DNA of 64,000 nucleotides from JADCRZ01 sp037718865 (GTDB lineage Bacteria; Bacteroidota; Bacteroidia; Chitinophagales; Chitinophagaceae), in NCBI GenBank assembly GCA_037718865.1, contig JBBJMP010000027.1, positions 1-64,000 of the forward strand, given 5' to 3'. The number at the start of each line of letters is the position of its first letter. The first letter of the stretch is position 1. This document shows positions 45,689-54,822 of the stretch, piece after piece. The notes below the pieces were generated by a model. The model saw only the letters and a program-made list of their open reading frames with translations. It had not been told where the DNA came from and searched no databases. The position numbers were made by a program, and so were the translations under genes.

Positions 45689-46195
45689 ATGAAACAAGAT
45701 TGGAAATTCATAATGAAGCAACTAAAACTGCAACATTTAAAAGCCACGGCTCCCGGTTTCTTTGAAGCGTCCGGCGGGTATGGCATGGGCATCAAGAAAT
45801 ACGATGACCGCACCGCAAATGGCTTAACCAGGTGCATCATAGACTTTTTGACTTTCAAAGGTCACTATGCGAACCGAATTTTAACTCAAGGTCAGGCCCG
45901 GTTTCATGACATCAAGCGATTCAACATCTTCAGTGAAAATCGGGAAACGGTTTCCAACACGGTCACGTGGACGAAAGGAACTACGAGGCGTGGTTCGCCT
46001 GATTTAACAGCAATCATATGTGGCGTATCAGTAAACATAGAGGTTAAGATCGGTAAGGATAAGATGAGTCCGGAACAAGAAAGGGAACGTTCAGCAATTC
46101 AGAAGGCAGGCGGCTTAAATTTCATAGCACATGACATGCCGTCTTTCATCGATTTCTATAATTCAATTATTTGTCAAAATGAAAAACAAGCATAG
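45689..46195 (+). CDS. VRR-NUC-type nuclease
   Basis: A 168-residue protein from the ATG at 45689 (a GTG at 45683 is also possible). The PD-(D/E)xK nuclease motif appears as RRGSPDLTAIICGVSVNIEVKIGKDKMSPEQE (cited here as separate parts: GSPDL, then IEVKIGK), followed by QKAGGLNFIAHDM. VRR-NUC proteins in phages act as junction resolvases or structure-specific nucleases. It lies between the origin-like repeats and the terminase genes. Confidence 0.78.
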   Translation: MKQDWKFIMKQLKLQHLKATAPGFFEASGGYGMGIKKYDDRTANGLTRCIIDFLTFKGHYANRILTQGQARFHDIKRFNIFSENRETVSNTVTWTKGTTRRGSPDLTAIICGVSVNIEVKIGKDKMSPEQERERSAIQKAGGLNFIAHDMPSFIDFYNSIICQNEKQA

Positions 46196-46196
46196 C

Positions 46197-46691
46197 ATGG
46201 CAGCACCAGCGGGGAATCAATTCTGGAAAAGTCGCTCAAAGCATGGAAGGGATAAGACATTTTTATTACCCGAGGATGTGGAAGAGGCAGCTTTTGAATA
46301 TTTTGAATGGTGCGACAGTAATCCATGGTTTAAACATGAAGCAGTTAAAGGAGGAGACTTAGCCGGACAAACAATTGCTGTACCTACAGCAAGGCCATAC
46401 ACTCAAAAGGGGTTACAAATATTCATTGGGATTGACGAAAATACATGGTCAAGGATGGGCAAGGATGATGCATACAAAGATTTTTGGGCAATCGTAGAGT
46501 TGATTAACCAAATCATATTTACCCAAAAGTTCGAAGGGGCTGCTGTAGGTGTATTCAACGCAAATATAATTGCCAGAGAACTAGGGCTTGCAGATAACAC
46601 CAATAGCAAAAACACTAACTATAATCACAGCGTCTTATTAACTAAAGATGAGATGCGGGAAATAACAGATGCCCTCAATAACTCAATATGA
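46197..46691 (+). CDS. Terminase small subunit
   Basis: A 164-residue protein from the ATG at 46197. The N-terminus MAAPAGNQFWKSRSKHGRD is typical of Bacteroidota phage terminase small subunits, and the middle block GLQIFIGIDENTWSRM is the DNA-binding helix region. Frames starting earlier (46179 or 46131) overlap the nuclease gene and are less likely. It is upstream of and overlaps the large subunit gene. Confidence 0.8.
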   Translation: MAAPAGNQFWKSRSKHGRDKTFLLPEDVEEAAFEYFEWCDSNPWFKHEAVKGGDLAGQTIAVPTARPYTQKGLQIFIGIDENTWSRMGKDDAYKDFWAIVELINQIIFTQKFEGAAVGVFNANIIARELGLADNTNSKNTNYNHSVLLTKDEMREITDALNNSI

Positions 46692-48150
46692 TCAAGGCAA
46701 GGTCTTGAAAATGGCAAAGTACCACTGCCTTAATTCTTTACTTTTTTTTACCCGTTATTTTTTCAAGATACGGCTGAACAAAAGGTTTGTAGTAGGCGAA
46801 CACCATCAAATTATTTCTAATACTCTTGAGAAGGTCATTAGGGGCCAATTGCTGCGCGTGATCTTTCATGTGGCACCTAGGTATGGAAAAACGGAATTAG
46901 CGGTAAAAAGCCTTATTGCGCATGGCTTAGCGCTCAATCCTTCGGCTAAATTCATTCATCTGTCGTACTCCGATGACCTGGCACTGGATAACAGCGAGCA
47001 AATTAAAGAGATCGTACAGAGTGAAGAGTACCAACAAATGTTCCCGGATGTACAGATCAAACAGGGAACAGACAGTAAGAAAAAATGGTATACAGACGAA
47101 GGCGGCGGAGTATATGCAACAAGTGCCAGTGGTCAGGTAACGGGATTTGGCGCAGGAACGATTGAGGATGAAGAAAACGATTTAAAAGAGTTTCTGGATG
47201 ACATTGAAGCAAAGGAAGTATTTGGCGGAGCTATAATCATTGATGACCCTATAAAGCCTGATGATGCGGATAGCGATACATTGAGGGAAAAGGTCAATAA
47301 CCGGTTTGATAGTACAATAAGGAACCGTGTTAATAGTCGCAAAACGCCGATCGTTATCATCATGCAGAAGCTACACGAAAATGACCTTAGCGGTTACCTG
47401 CAGGGAAATGAACCGGACGCCTGGCATGTGGTCAATATACCTGTAATTAAGCCGGATGGCACAGCCTTATGGCCTTATAAGCATACCATTGAAGAACTGA
47501 GGGCATTGCAAAAAGCTAATGAAAAGGTATTTGATTGCCAGTACTTGCAAGATCCATCCACCAAGGCGGGTAAGCTGTTTCCAAAAACGGAACTTAGCTT
47601 TTACAATCCAGAAATGGTTGACGTTGAAAAGTTAGCCGAATACAGGATTGGGGCAATTGATCCGGCTGAGGAAGGTTCCGACGACTTGAGTTTCCCAATA
47701 GGATATTTAGTAGAAGATAAACTATATGTGGTTGACTGGATTTACAATCAGAATGGGACAAACATAAACGAGCCTGCCTGCATTGAAAAGATCATTAACT
47801 ACAAACTGAATAATGTAGTTATTGAGAGCAATTCAGCCTGGGTTCACTTTACTCGTGCGGTGCGAGCAAGCGTTAATGAGCGTTATGAAGATTGTGAGAT
47901 CAGGGCAGTTAGTAACAGGACTAATAAAGCTACCAGGATATGGGCGCAGTCAGCATTTATAAAGATCAATTTCATTTTCAGGTCTGACTATCACGATCAT
48001 CCTGAGTATGAAAGGGCGATGAAAAACTTATTGTACTATAATAAATCGCAGGAGGGTGCTAGTAAAAACAAACATGAAGATGCCCCAGATTCTTTAGCTG
48101 AATTAGCAAACTGGCTTAGGCAAAACATGAGCCATTTATGGAAAAATTAG
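46669..48150 (+). CDS. terL: Terminase large subunit
   Basis: A 493-residue packaging motor. The ATPase shows HVAPRYGKTEL (Walker A-like, residues about 67-77) and GGAIIIDDP (Walker B). The C-terminal nuclease shows IGAIDPAEEGSDDLS and KHEDAPDSLAEL. It packages DNA into phage capsids. The start could be the ATG at 46711, which avoids most of the overlap with the small subunit. No portal, capsid or tail gene follows; the next sequence is IS and gene debris. Confidence 0.88.
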   Translation: MPSITQYDQGKVLKMAKYHCLNSLLFFTRYFFKIRLNKRFVVGEHHQIISNTLEKVIRGQLLRVIFHVAPRYGKTELAVKSLIAHGLALNPSAKFIHLSYSDDLALDNSEQIKEIVQSEEYQQMFPDVQIKQGTDSKKKWYTDEGGGVYATSASGQVTGFGAGTIEDEENDLKEFLDDIEAKEVFGGAIIIDDPIKPDDADSDTLREKVNNRFDSTIRNRVNSRKTPIVIIMQKLHENDLSGYLQGNEPDAWHVVNIPVIKPDGTALWPYKHTIEELRALQKANEKVFDCQYLQDPSTKAGKLFPKTELSFYNPEMVDVEKLAEYRIGAIDPAEEGSDDLSFPIGYLVEDKLYVVDWIYNQNGTNINEPACIEKIINYKLNNVVIESNSAWVHFTRAVRASVNERYEDCEIRAVSNRTNKATRIWAQSAFIKINFIFRSDYHDHPEYERAMKNLLYYNKSQEGASKNKHEDAPDSLAELANWLRQNMSHLWKN

Positions 48151-48210
48151 ATATGAGAATATGCGTAAACACCCGAGCCAGAGACGTATTGTTTTATTAG
48201 GAAAATTATC

Positions 48211-48498
48211 TTATTGCATCGCTGTTTGTTGGTTTGTTGAGGCGATGTTTGCGAGCTGGCTTTTTTTCCAGTTGTGTGGAAGTAGCTCGCTGATTTTGTT
48301 GATGGGATGATCATTAATTTTTTCAATCACATCTTTGAGCCACTCGTAAGGATTTACATTATTCATTTTGCAGGTGCCGATAAGGCTATAGATGATGGCT
48401 ATGCGCTGTGCTCCTTTTTCGCTTCCCGCAAACAAAAAGTTTTTCCTCCCGAGGGCGACTGGTCTGAGGCTGTTTTCTACGGCATGCTGAGAGAAAAA
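48211..48498 (-). pseudogene. IS66 transposase C-terminal fragment
   Basis: On the minus strand a frame reads SQHAVENSLRPVALGRKNFLFAGS and then YEWLKDVIEKINDHPINKISELLPHNW, the highly conserved end of IS66 transposases. The 5' part is missing and the frame joins the LytTR fragment, so it is a remnant. Confidence 0.8.
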
Positions 48499-48506
48499 GA
48501 ATAAAA

Positions 48507-48764
48507 ATTCTATTCTCAGAGATCGTTTACATAGAAAGTCAGCGTGAGTATATCAAGATCGTTACTACAAAAAGAGAATACGTTTCAAAAATGAGTACGC
48601 ATGAGATAGAAGACCTCTTACCTACAAACCTTTTCAAACGAATTCACCGGTCATACGTCGTTTCAATTAGTAAGATTGAGTCATACACAGCCGAAATGGT
48701 AGAGGTTAATGGAGTATCTATTCCCATTGGCAGGGGCTATAAAGATGTTATAGAAGATTTGTAG
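48507..48764 (+). pseudogene. LytTR DNA-binding domain fragment
   Basis: An 86-codon open stretch ending at TAG reads EIVYIESQREYIKIVT, FKRIHRSYVVSISKI and IPIGRGYKDVI, the standard LytTR output-domain pattern of response regulators. It has no start codon and its upstream end is fused to IS66 debris, so the receiver domain is lost. Confidence 0.78.
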
Positions 48765-48870
48765 CTGCCATTTTGAACTCTCATTCTTTCTCCTAAAAAA
48801 AAGAGTTTGATTAGACGGGATGGGAAATAATTTCATGGCGTTACTGAATTTAGAGTGACCTTCATATTTT

Positions 48871-49100
48871 TTAATGATGAAGAAAGCCGGCGGTAGTATT
48901 CGGAACCCTTTCAGAAATACCGGTCTTTTGCCTAAGTTTAATTAGCCATTTTTTCCCGTCTATACCAATCTTGATATGATCGGTAGTCAGATTTAACACA
49001 TCAATATAAGCGAACCCAGTATAACAACTGAAAAGAAACATATCCCGGACGATTGAAAGGCGATTGATTGCGATATCTTTTTTAAGTTTTAAAAAAAAGG
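48871..49100 (-). pseudogene. Tyrosine recombinase fragment
   Basis: On the minus strand the frame reads RLSIVRDMFLFSCYTGFAY then IDVLNLTTDHI and KLRQKTGISERVP, the box I region (with a Phe-Ala in place of the usual Leu-Arg pair) of Bacteroidota phage-type integrases. It ends in a TAA after HH. Both ends of the gene are missing. Confidence 0.68.
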
Positions 49101-49112
49101 GAGGCTGGGGGT

Positions 49113-49355
49113 TATATTGGTTTTGAAAAAGATGGATGCAAATTTATTTTGCAGCAATATGACAACAGAGAATTTGCGGAGAATTTTATGATTAGTGTTA
49201 AGGTGGACAACGCAGAAGAATTCTAGAAATTCGTAGTTGAAAAGAAATTGCCTGAACGATTTGAAATTAGAATCAGTGAGCCTGCGAAACATCCATATGG
49301 TAAAGAAGTAAACATTATTGATATTGCGGGAGTTTGCTGGCATTTTGTGAGTAAT
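49113..49355 (+). pseudogene. VOC (glyoxalase-fold) protein fragment with internal stop
   Basis: The frame reads DGCKFILQQYDNREFAENF, then MISVKVDNAEEF followed by TAG at 49224-49226, and continues KFVVEKKLPERF and EVNIIDIAGVCWHFV. This resembles the second half of a vicinal-oxygen-chelate-fold protein. The internal stop and absent start mark it as a pseudogene. Confidence 0.6.
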
Positions 49356-49486
49356 TGTTCCCGCCCGGTTTCACACCGAAACAAAAACGGCCTGAATCAT
49401 CAAAGCATGGCATGGCAGCCTTTCACCTAAGGTCTTTGTATTCCCTGCGGGTGAACACGTCTCCCAGCCCACGGTAGTGAGGTCGG

Positions 49487-49801
49487 TTAATAAGGCTGCC
49501 ACCAGCAAATGTCGCCTGATGCGAAACAAGCACAAACTATGGCCCACCTCGCACCTCTAGGAACAAGTATTCTGGGGTTCTGAGCCGGCTGCCGAACTAC
49601 AACGGTTGCAACTTCACTCCCATCTTTATCGAACGCGGTCCAGTCAACTATCACGCCGTTGGAGACATTGGCGATAAGTTTTCTACCATTATCCTCATGG
49701 ACGACGTGTTCGCCATTCTTTTTTAATTTTAAGGCCTGCGCCAGGGCATCTGTGAGATCACCCCGTGGTTCCGTTTCGCTAATAATCATTTCATTCTTCA
49801 T
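49487..49801 (-). CDS. 104-residue orphan protein with Cys/Trp-rich tail
   Basis: A 104-residue frame from an ATG at 49801. The N-terminal part is charged, the middle reads KNGEHVVHEDNGRKLIANVSNG, and the tail ends IVCACFASGDICWWQPY with three cysteines. No signal peptide or known domain. It is GC-richer than its flanks. The tail resembles a modified-peptide precursor core only loosely, and no maturation enzyme is visible nearby. Confidence 0.45.
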   Translation of the reverse strand: MKNEMIISETEPRGDLTDALAQALKLKKNGEHVVHEDNGRKLIANVSNGVIVDWTAFDKDGSEVATVVVRQPAQNPRILVPRGARWAIVCACFASGDICWWQPY

Positions 49802-49860
49802 GGTAGTTGCTCCTTAACATAGTTTTCTACTGCCAATATCAGCATTAATTAAATTTACAA

Positions 49861-49900
49861 CTTATATGTCAATAATAATTCTTATATGTCAATAATAATT
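49861..49900. repeat. 20-bp tandem duplication
   Basis: CTTATATGTCAATAATAATT is repeated twice head to tail (49861-49880 and 49881-49900), ending exactly at the left border of the IS4-type element. Confidence 0.85.
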
Positions 49901-51426
49901 CTGGAGTTTCCTGATTTAGTTCAATTTGGATACAACTCTAACTGGATTGCAGCTGACGATATGCCAGTTTTACCTTTGTAGTCAATATTTTGCAAAGCAG
50001 TATTATCCTTCTTTAATAATTCGAAAATGCCATCAGCCATTGCGTAGTTAAAGAAACTGGGTATGCCAAAGAATCTTTTGGAGAGAATAAAAATTTTCTG
50101 CACCATGATTTTAAGTTTTAGACTCAACCCCATATAAATGCTGGTAAAGTAGGCAATGGCATTAACTATGACCGTTATGTTTCTTATGGCTGTATAACTT
50201 CGTACTCTTATATCTTCCAGATTATAGGATTGTTTGATATAGCGGTAGCATTCATCGCATTTCCAACGTGTCAAATATATTTCAACTATTGTATAGATGG
50301 ATTTACTATCCCTTGTATTTAGCTGGTCTATGTTGGTTAAAAGGACCATAGGATGCTCACCAAAACCCCTGATCACTACTGCATAATACCATTTTTCAGG
50401 CTTGTCATAAACAGTAACCTTAGTAATACCAAATTCAAGATTGATAATGGTCTCCTTGCCATCGTCAATTTTAGTGATTTGGGCCCGGTGATTCATGGAC
50501 ATGTGTTTGTGTAAACGTTCAGCTTTTACAGGAACGATGCCTCCGTTCTTATTATGGGTATATAACCATCGATTTAATTTCAGCCGGGTTACAAACGATA
50601 ATTTTTCTGTATCAAAAAAATTAAACAAATTAATATCATCTCCCTGCCTGTCTACTGCCCAGGTGCCGACAGTACCGATACGATTTTTCACTTTACCGAT
50701 AATGTCTTTCATCTTCTCTGCTATGCTCACATAGCCTCCTTCCTGTGAGGAAAAAGCCTGACTATACAAGGGGACAATTTTGTTATGCTCCAGGTTAGCG
50801 GCTGTTACCTGGCACAAATGGTAGCCTTTGGCCTTTTGATGAGCGCTACCATCATAAATGCCACAAAGGTGTTCCATGGCCTTGGCGTAGGGCTTCATGA
50901 TATCGCCTGGGTCAATAGCAATGACCATATCGGTGGTTATTTTATCATCGCCGAGTCGTAAAATCTCTTCGTTAAGCACATCTGTAAAATCTTCATCGGC
51001 CAGGTTGCGGCTTAAGCGATCCTCCGTTTTGATCAGAGGAATATCTTCTTGCAAGGACCGGCTTATATTAGACAATTTAACATCCTTGCTGGCTTGAATA
51101 CCATAGACCATTTCCTTTATCAGTCTTCGTTTCGTCTTGGGAAATTGTCTGGAAATGATTCCTGAAAATTTATTAAGTTGCGCTTTGAAACGGTGCGTCC
51201 GTAAAGAGTTTGCGTCCATGATCGTATAGATGTTTAGTTGGTACTTGCATTTTACGAAATTGGACGCAATTTTTTGAGGAAACTTTTTTAAGGGACTTTT
51301 TGACATAGACACCATCATAAACAATGAAAAAATGAAAAAAATACCTCTTTCAACTCTGAAAATCTCTTAACAGACCATCAGCCTAAGTTTGAGCCAACAA
51401 ACAAATGAAAATTGAGGAAACTCCAG
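49901..51426 (-). mobile_element. IS4-type element
   Basis: The 1,526-bp span is bounded by CTGGAGTTTCC (49901-49911) and its inverse GGAAACTCCAG (51416-51426). It contains one transposase. I see no matching target duplication in the flanks, so one border may have been altered after insertion. Confidence 0.72.
49921..51219 (-). CDS. IS4-family-like transposase
   Basis: A 432-residue transposase from the ATG at 51219 (MDANSLRTHRFK); the frame continues upstream to 51324 without a likely start. A DDE-type core is seen in VIAIDPGDIMKPYAKAME, GTWAVDRQGDDINLF and TRWKCDECYRYIKQSYNLED, where the last contains the catalytic Glu region. It fills the element between the two inverted repeats and is intact. 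Confidence 0.8.
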   Translation of the reverse strand: MDANSLRTHRFKAQLNKFSGIISRQFPKTKRRLIKEMVYGIQASKDVKLSNISRSLQEDIPLIKTEDRLSRNLADEDFTDVLNEEILRLGDDKITTDMVIAIDPGDIMKPYAKAMEHLCGIYDGSAHQKAKGYHLCQVTAANLEHNKIVPLYSQAFSSQEGGYVSIAEKMKDIIGKVKNRIGTVGTWAVDRQGDDINLFNFFDTEKLSFVTRLKLNRWLYTHNKNGGIVPVKAERLHKHMSMNHRAQITKIDDGKETIINLEFGITKVTVYDKPEKWYYAVVIRGFGEHPMVLLTNIDQLNTRDSKSIYTIVEIYLTRWKCDECYRYIKQSYNLEDIRVRSYTAIRNITVIVNAIAYFTSIYMGLSLKLKIMVQKIFILSKRFFGIPSFFNYAMADGIFELLKKDNTALQNIDYKGKTGISSAAIQLELYPN

Positions 51427-51449
51427 ATGATCCTTTAATTTAGAATCAT

Positions 51450-51785
51450 CCAAAAAGTCATTCATCTTTGAAATATTTTGAATACGAGGGTAATATTATG
51501 ATGATGATCGATTTTGCCGGAGATAAAATTACTTATACCGACAAAAGCACCGGGGAAGTAATTGCATGCCCTGTACTGGTTTGCATACTTCCCTATAGCG
51601 GTTTTAGTTATGCTGTGGCTCTGGCCGATGCTTCGATCCCACAAGTTGTCAAAGGGCTTAACCTCTGCCTTCAGTTTTTTGATGGAGTTCCCTTTTCACT
51701 TAAGACCGACAACATGAAGCAGATCGTATCAAAAAGTTGTCGGTATGAGCCGGCATTTACCGAAGCAATGCAGCAATGGGCCCAA
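51450..51785 (+). pseudogene. IS21 IstA transposase fragment
   Basis: The frame reads MMMIDFAGDKITYTDKSTGE, then VCILPYSGFSYAVALADAS and TDNMKQIVSKSCRYEPAF, the DDE core of IS21 IstA. Both ends and the istB partner are missing. The 3' end fuses within an ATGGGCCCA stretch to an unrelated protease fragment. Confidence 0.8.
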
Positions 51786-52268
51786 TTGACCCTCAAGCTG
51801 GAGGAGTAGCTTGCCAGGCTGTGTTAGATGAATTTGAGCAAGCGAAAAAAGACATTAAAGCAAATTCCAATTCTGCTCCGTTATGGAAAGTAATTATATC
51901 TAAATACCATCCAACTTTTTTAGGTTCCTGTAAACATGCAATAGATTGGTCAGAAAAACTAGCTCATGATTGGCTTAAAGGAATATGTGTAAGGGTGATG
52001 AAAAAAAGGCTGAAAAATTTTAAGAGAATTTAGCGACCATGAAACTAATAAGTCTCATTCAAGGCATATCTCAAAATAAAAATGTAAAGAAATGGGAGTA
52101 TCTGTAATTGATATGGAGGCTGACAATGATCTGCAAGATCTAATTTTAACAGTACACCACGCCTTTATGCATACTTTTGCACATTCAAATACGACAAAAA
52201 TTGTTGAAAATCATCTAGGCGTAGCCTATATCGAAGTTCAACCTATACCTGCTCCAAGGGTTCCATAA
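51776..52268 (+). pseudogene. Serine dehydrogenase proteinase-like (SDH_sah) 3' fragment
   Basis: The frame begins MGPIDPQAGGVACQAVLDEF and continues SKYHPTFLGSCKHAIDWSEK, then changes frame and ends VIDMEADNDLQDL and TVHHAFMHTFAHSNTTKIVENH. These fit the C-terminal half of ClpP-fold SDH_sah proteins. The part with the catalytic serine is gone, replaced by the IS21 fragment. At least two frame breaks occur around 51990-52080. Confidence 0.6.
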
Positions 52269-52484
52269 AAAACACAAACAAACTTAAATTCCCGCAGGCG
52301 TTCCCGCAAATAAAAAAAGGCTCTATAATCAGTTGATATCTTTGAATTATTAAAGAAATCAAAAACTGGTGTTGATATTGGTTTCCTCGGAAAAACCGGA
52401 ATTGATACCTCACAAATCCAGCTTAATCTTTTCCCGGATTGAAAAACTCAGGAAACTCCATATTGTTTATGTAATTTCTAAAAG

Positions 52485-52672
52485 TCATAGCTTATTTATT
52501 GTTAAACTTTGCCGAACATACTTATACAGAGTAGGTTTAGTGATATCATGCATCTCACATATCCGTTTCACCGTTAACTCTTTCTTATTATAAAGATCCA
52601 CAACTACTTTCCTCTTATCAGCATCCAGGGTTTTTGGCCGACCACCAGACCTGCCCCTGGCCCTTGCTGATG
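52485..52672 (-). pseudogene. Serine recombinase C-terminal fragment
   Basis: On the minus strand a frame reads ARARGRSGGRPKTLDADKRK and TVKRICEMHDITKPTLYKYV, the DNA-binding end of Hin/resolvase-type recombinases, ending in TGA at 52485. On the opposite strand at about 52347-52412, GVDIGFLGKTGIDTS looks like a mid-domain piece of a similar enzyme, which would mean an inverted rearrangement; that second call is weak. Confidence 0.6.
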
Positions 52673-52731
52673 ATTATATTTCGCAATCTTTGTTAATTAA
52701 AATACATTCGGTTTATTAAACATTGATATAA

Positions 52732-53549
52732 ATGAGTGATGAACCAACAAAACCAGATTCCCATATCAAATCAACAATTGATGCGGCTACAGGCTTAGTA
52801 AAAGCCATTCCTGTTTACCAAGATGCTATTCAACCATCTGCAAAACAGATTGGAAAATCTTTAGAGACTGTTGCAAAACTGGTAAATATTGCATTAGCAC
52901 CTATAAAGGCGGTAGTATGGGGGTATGAGCAAATTGAGCAATTTATTACCAATCGAGTAGCCGAAAACTTAATGGAATTCCAGAAGAAAATATAATTTCT
53001 CCTTTAACACAAGTCGCTGGTCCACTTGTTGAAGCATTGCGATACACAGGGCATGATACAAATATTCGGGAATTGTTTGCAAATCTGTTAGCTACTGCAA
53101 TGGACAAAGAAACTATGCATAAAGCGCATCCAGGATACGTAGAAATAATTAGAAATTTATGCTCCGATGAAGCACTCTTACTAAAGGCTTTTATTTCAAC
53201 CCCTCTATACCCTTTCATAGACATACAATCCACAGCTGAAAATATCTTAGGGTTTAGACGTGAGCTTTCGAATTACTCCCACTTACATAAGGAATATAAG
53301 GTTAATAGGGCTGATCTTGTGCCATCGTACTTAGACAACCTGCGTAGACTTGGAATCTTAGAAATATCTTTAGGAATTGCGATAACTGCTGATAATACTT
53401 TTGAACCATTAGAAAATGATAATGAACTACAAGTCATCAAAGAATTAATCAAAAGTCAGGATCGTGAAGTTAGTTTTGGAAGAGGTATAGTTAGGCTTAC
53501 TTCTTTCGGAGCACAATTTATAGAGAACGTAGTTGATGAAAAGTCATAA
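52732..53549 (+). pseudogene. Abi-alpha / DUF4393 protein, frameshifted
   Basis: Two frames make one Abi-alpha-type protein of about 272 residues. The first (52732-52995) reads KAIPVYQDAIQPSAKQIGKS and ALAPIKAVVWGYEQIEQFI. The second continues VAGPLVEALRYTGHDTNIREL and KAHPGYVEIIRNLCSDEAL. The break is near 52974-52985, where one extra A after ATGGAA would restore the frame as EIPEENIISPL. DUF4393 proteins include abortive-infection candidates. A basecalling error is possible. Confidence 0.75.
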
Positions 53550-53674
53550 GCTGGAAGCACATTTAAGGGTACACCCCAAACTGTGAAAAATATATTTTGC
53601 CTTTCCCTTTGGTTTCTTGGCTAATACTTCATAATATTAGGATCAAATAGCCTGTAACTTAAAAATGTGAATTT

Positions 53675-54286
53675 ATGAACGCTTTATATTGCAGAGTATC
53701 CACCCTTGACCAGAAAACAGACAGGCAGACAGTAAATGAGAAGGATTACGGAACAGTAATCGAAGATAAGTGCTCAGGGGCAGTACCATTTTTTGAGAGA
53801 GAGGGTGGTAAGGAAATAAAGAAACTGATTGATAAAGGAATTCTAACCTCATTGTCAGCACTTTCCCTTGATCGGATGGGTAGGGATTTAAGGGATATTT
53901 TAAACACAATCTATTTTTTCAATGAAAAGAAGATAGCTATTCATTTTATTTCTCAGGGATTGAAAACCCTTGATGAAAACGGAAAGGAAAACAGTATATC
54001 GAAAATGATGATCTCCATACTCGGCACTGTGGCTGAAATGGAAAGAACTCAGATAAGAGAAAGGCAACTGGAGGGTATCCGGATAGCTAAAATGAAAGGG
54101 AATATTTACAAAGGAAGGGTAACTGGCAGTAAAGAAAATGTGTTAGATTTTCTGTCAAAGGAGAAAAATAAGCAGGCTTTGAACTATCTGAAAAAAGGGT
54201 ATAAATGTAAAGATGTTGCCAAGATCACCGATCTCCATATCAACACCATTACCAAGATCAAGAAGTTGGGATTAAATGCAGCCTAA
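53675..54286 (+). CDS. Serine recombinase, resolvase/invertase type
   Basis: A 203-residue recombinase. The catalytic domain starts MNALYCRVSTLDQKTDRQ with Ser9 as probable nucleophile, followed by LDRMGRDLRDIL and the long E-helix (ISILGTVAEMERTQIRERQ). The C-terminal HTH reads YKCKDVAKITDLHINTITKI. It is intact and could act in inversion or resolution within the island. It is 98 bases upstream of a terminator and 530 bases from the DGR target gene. Confidence 0.88.
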   Translation: MNALYCRVSTLDQKTDRQTVNEKDYGTVIEDKCSGAVPFFEREGGKEIKKLIDKGILTSLSALSLDRMGRDLRDILNTIYFFNEKKIAIHFISQGLKTLDENGKENSISKMMISILGTVAEMERTQIRERQLEGIRIAKMKGNIYKGRVTGSKENVLDFLSKEKNKQALNYLKKGYKCKDVAKITDLHINTITKIKKLGLNAA

Positions 54287-54386
54287 CTCATTACTGTACC
54301 AAACAATTTAATAAAGCGAATCAAAGTGTATTGATAAGCAATCGGTGTATATTTACTCTGTGCCTCTAATACAACCGTTGAACCAA

Positions 54387-54415
54387 CATTGCCTATTCAG
54401 GCAATGAGTTTTTTT
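54387..54415 (+). terminator. Rho-independent terminator
   Basis: CATTGCCT and AGGCAATG form a perfect 8-bp stem with a 4-base loop, followed by A-G-T7. It lies about 100 bases after the serine recombinase gene. Confidence 0.88.
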
Positions 54416-54462
54416 CCAGATCGATTATCTTCGGGTTATTCTTTCATTTTTAAATTTTAAGA

Positions 54463-54696
54463 TCATGGAAAAAAACACTCAGTCCGCAGGCAGTTGCGGC
54501 CTTAGAAAAAACCGGTAGGTTCTTCACCCTTGGTCAATATAGCGATATGACCATTCGTAATTATCTCGGCGAAGTCCGTTATTTGTTTTCTTAACACCCC
54601 GATGTAGCTCCTTTGGATTTTGACAGCGACATGGTGATGCAGTATTTGCTCTCCCTTACCAGGACACTCGGTTGTGGCCGCAGAAGATCTCAGTAA
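54463..54696 (+). pseudogene. Tyrosine recombinase N-terminal fragment
   Basis: After a start-like ATG at 54463 the frame shifts and reads ALEKTGRFFTLGQYSDMTI and RNYLGEVRYLFS, then a TAA stop, then HPDVAPLDFDSDMVMQYLL. This is the SAM-like N-terminal domain of XerC-type integrases. A frameshift and a stop mark it as decayed. The rest of the gene is absent. Confidence 0.65.
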
Positions 54697-54822
54697 AAAA
54701 TTCCTCTTCAATAAATAAATAATTCTTATCTTGTCTTGAAGCACTTTACAGAATTTACTCCTAAGAATTACTATTTTAATCCACTTCATTCATTTATTAA
54801 TTCACAAAAAAAAATCAACAAC

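Noticed and set aside
49881..51446. A target duplication for the IS4-type element
   Set aside because: The flanks AATAATT and ATGATCC do not match at any plausible length.
52451..52460. GGAAACTCCA, resembling the IS4-type terminal repeat, as a second element end
   Set aside because: Only ten bases match and no transposase or partner repeat lies at a fitting distance.
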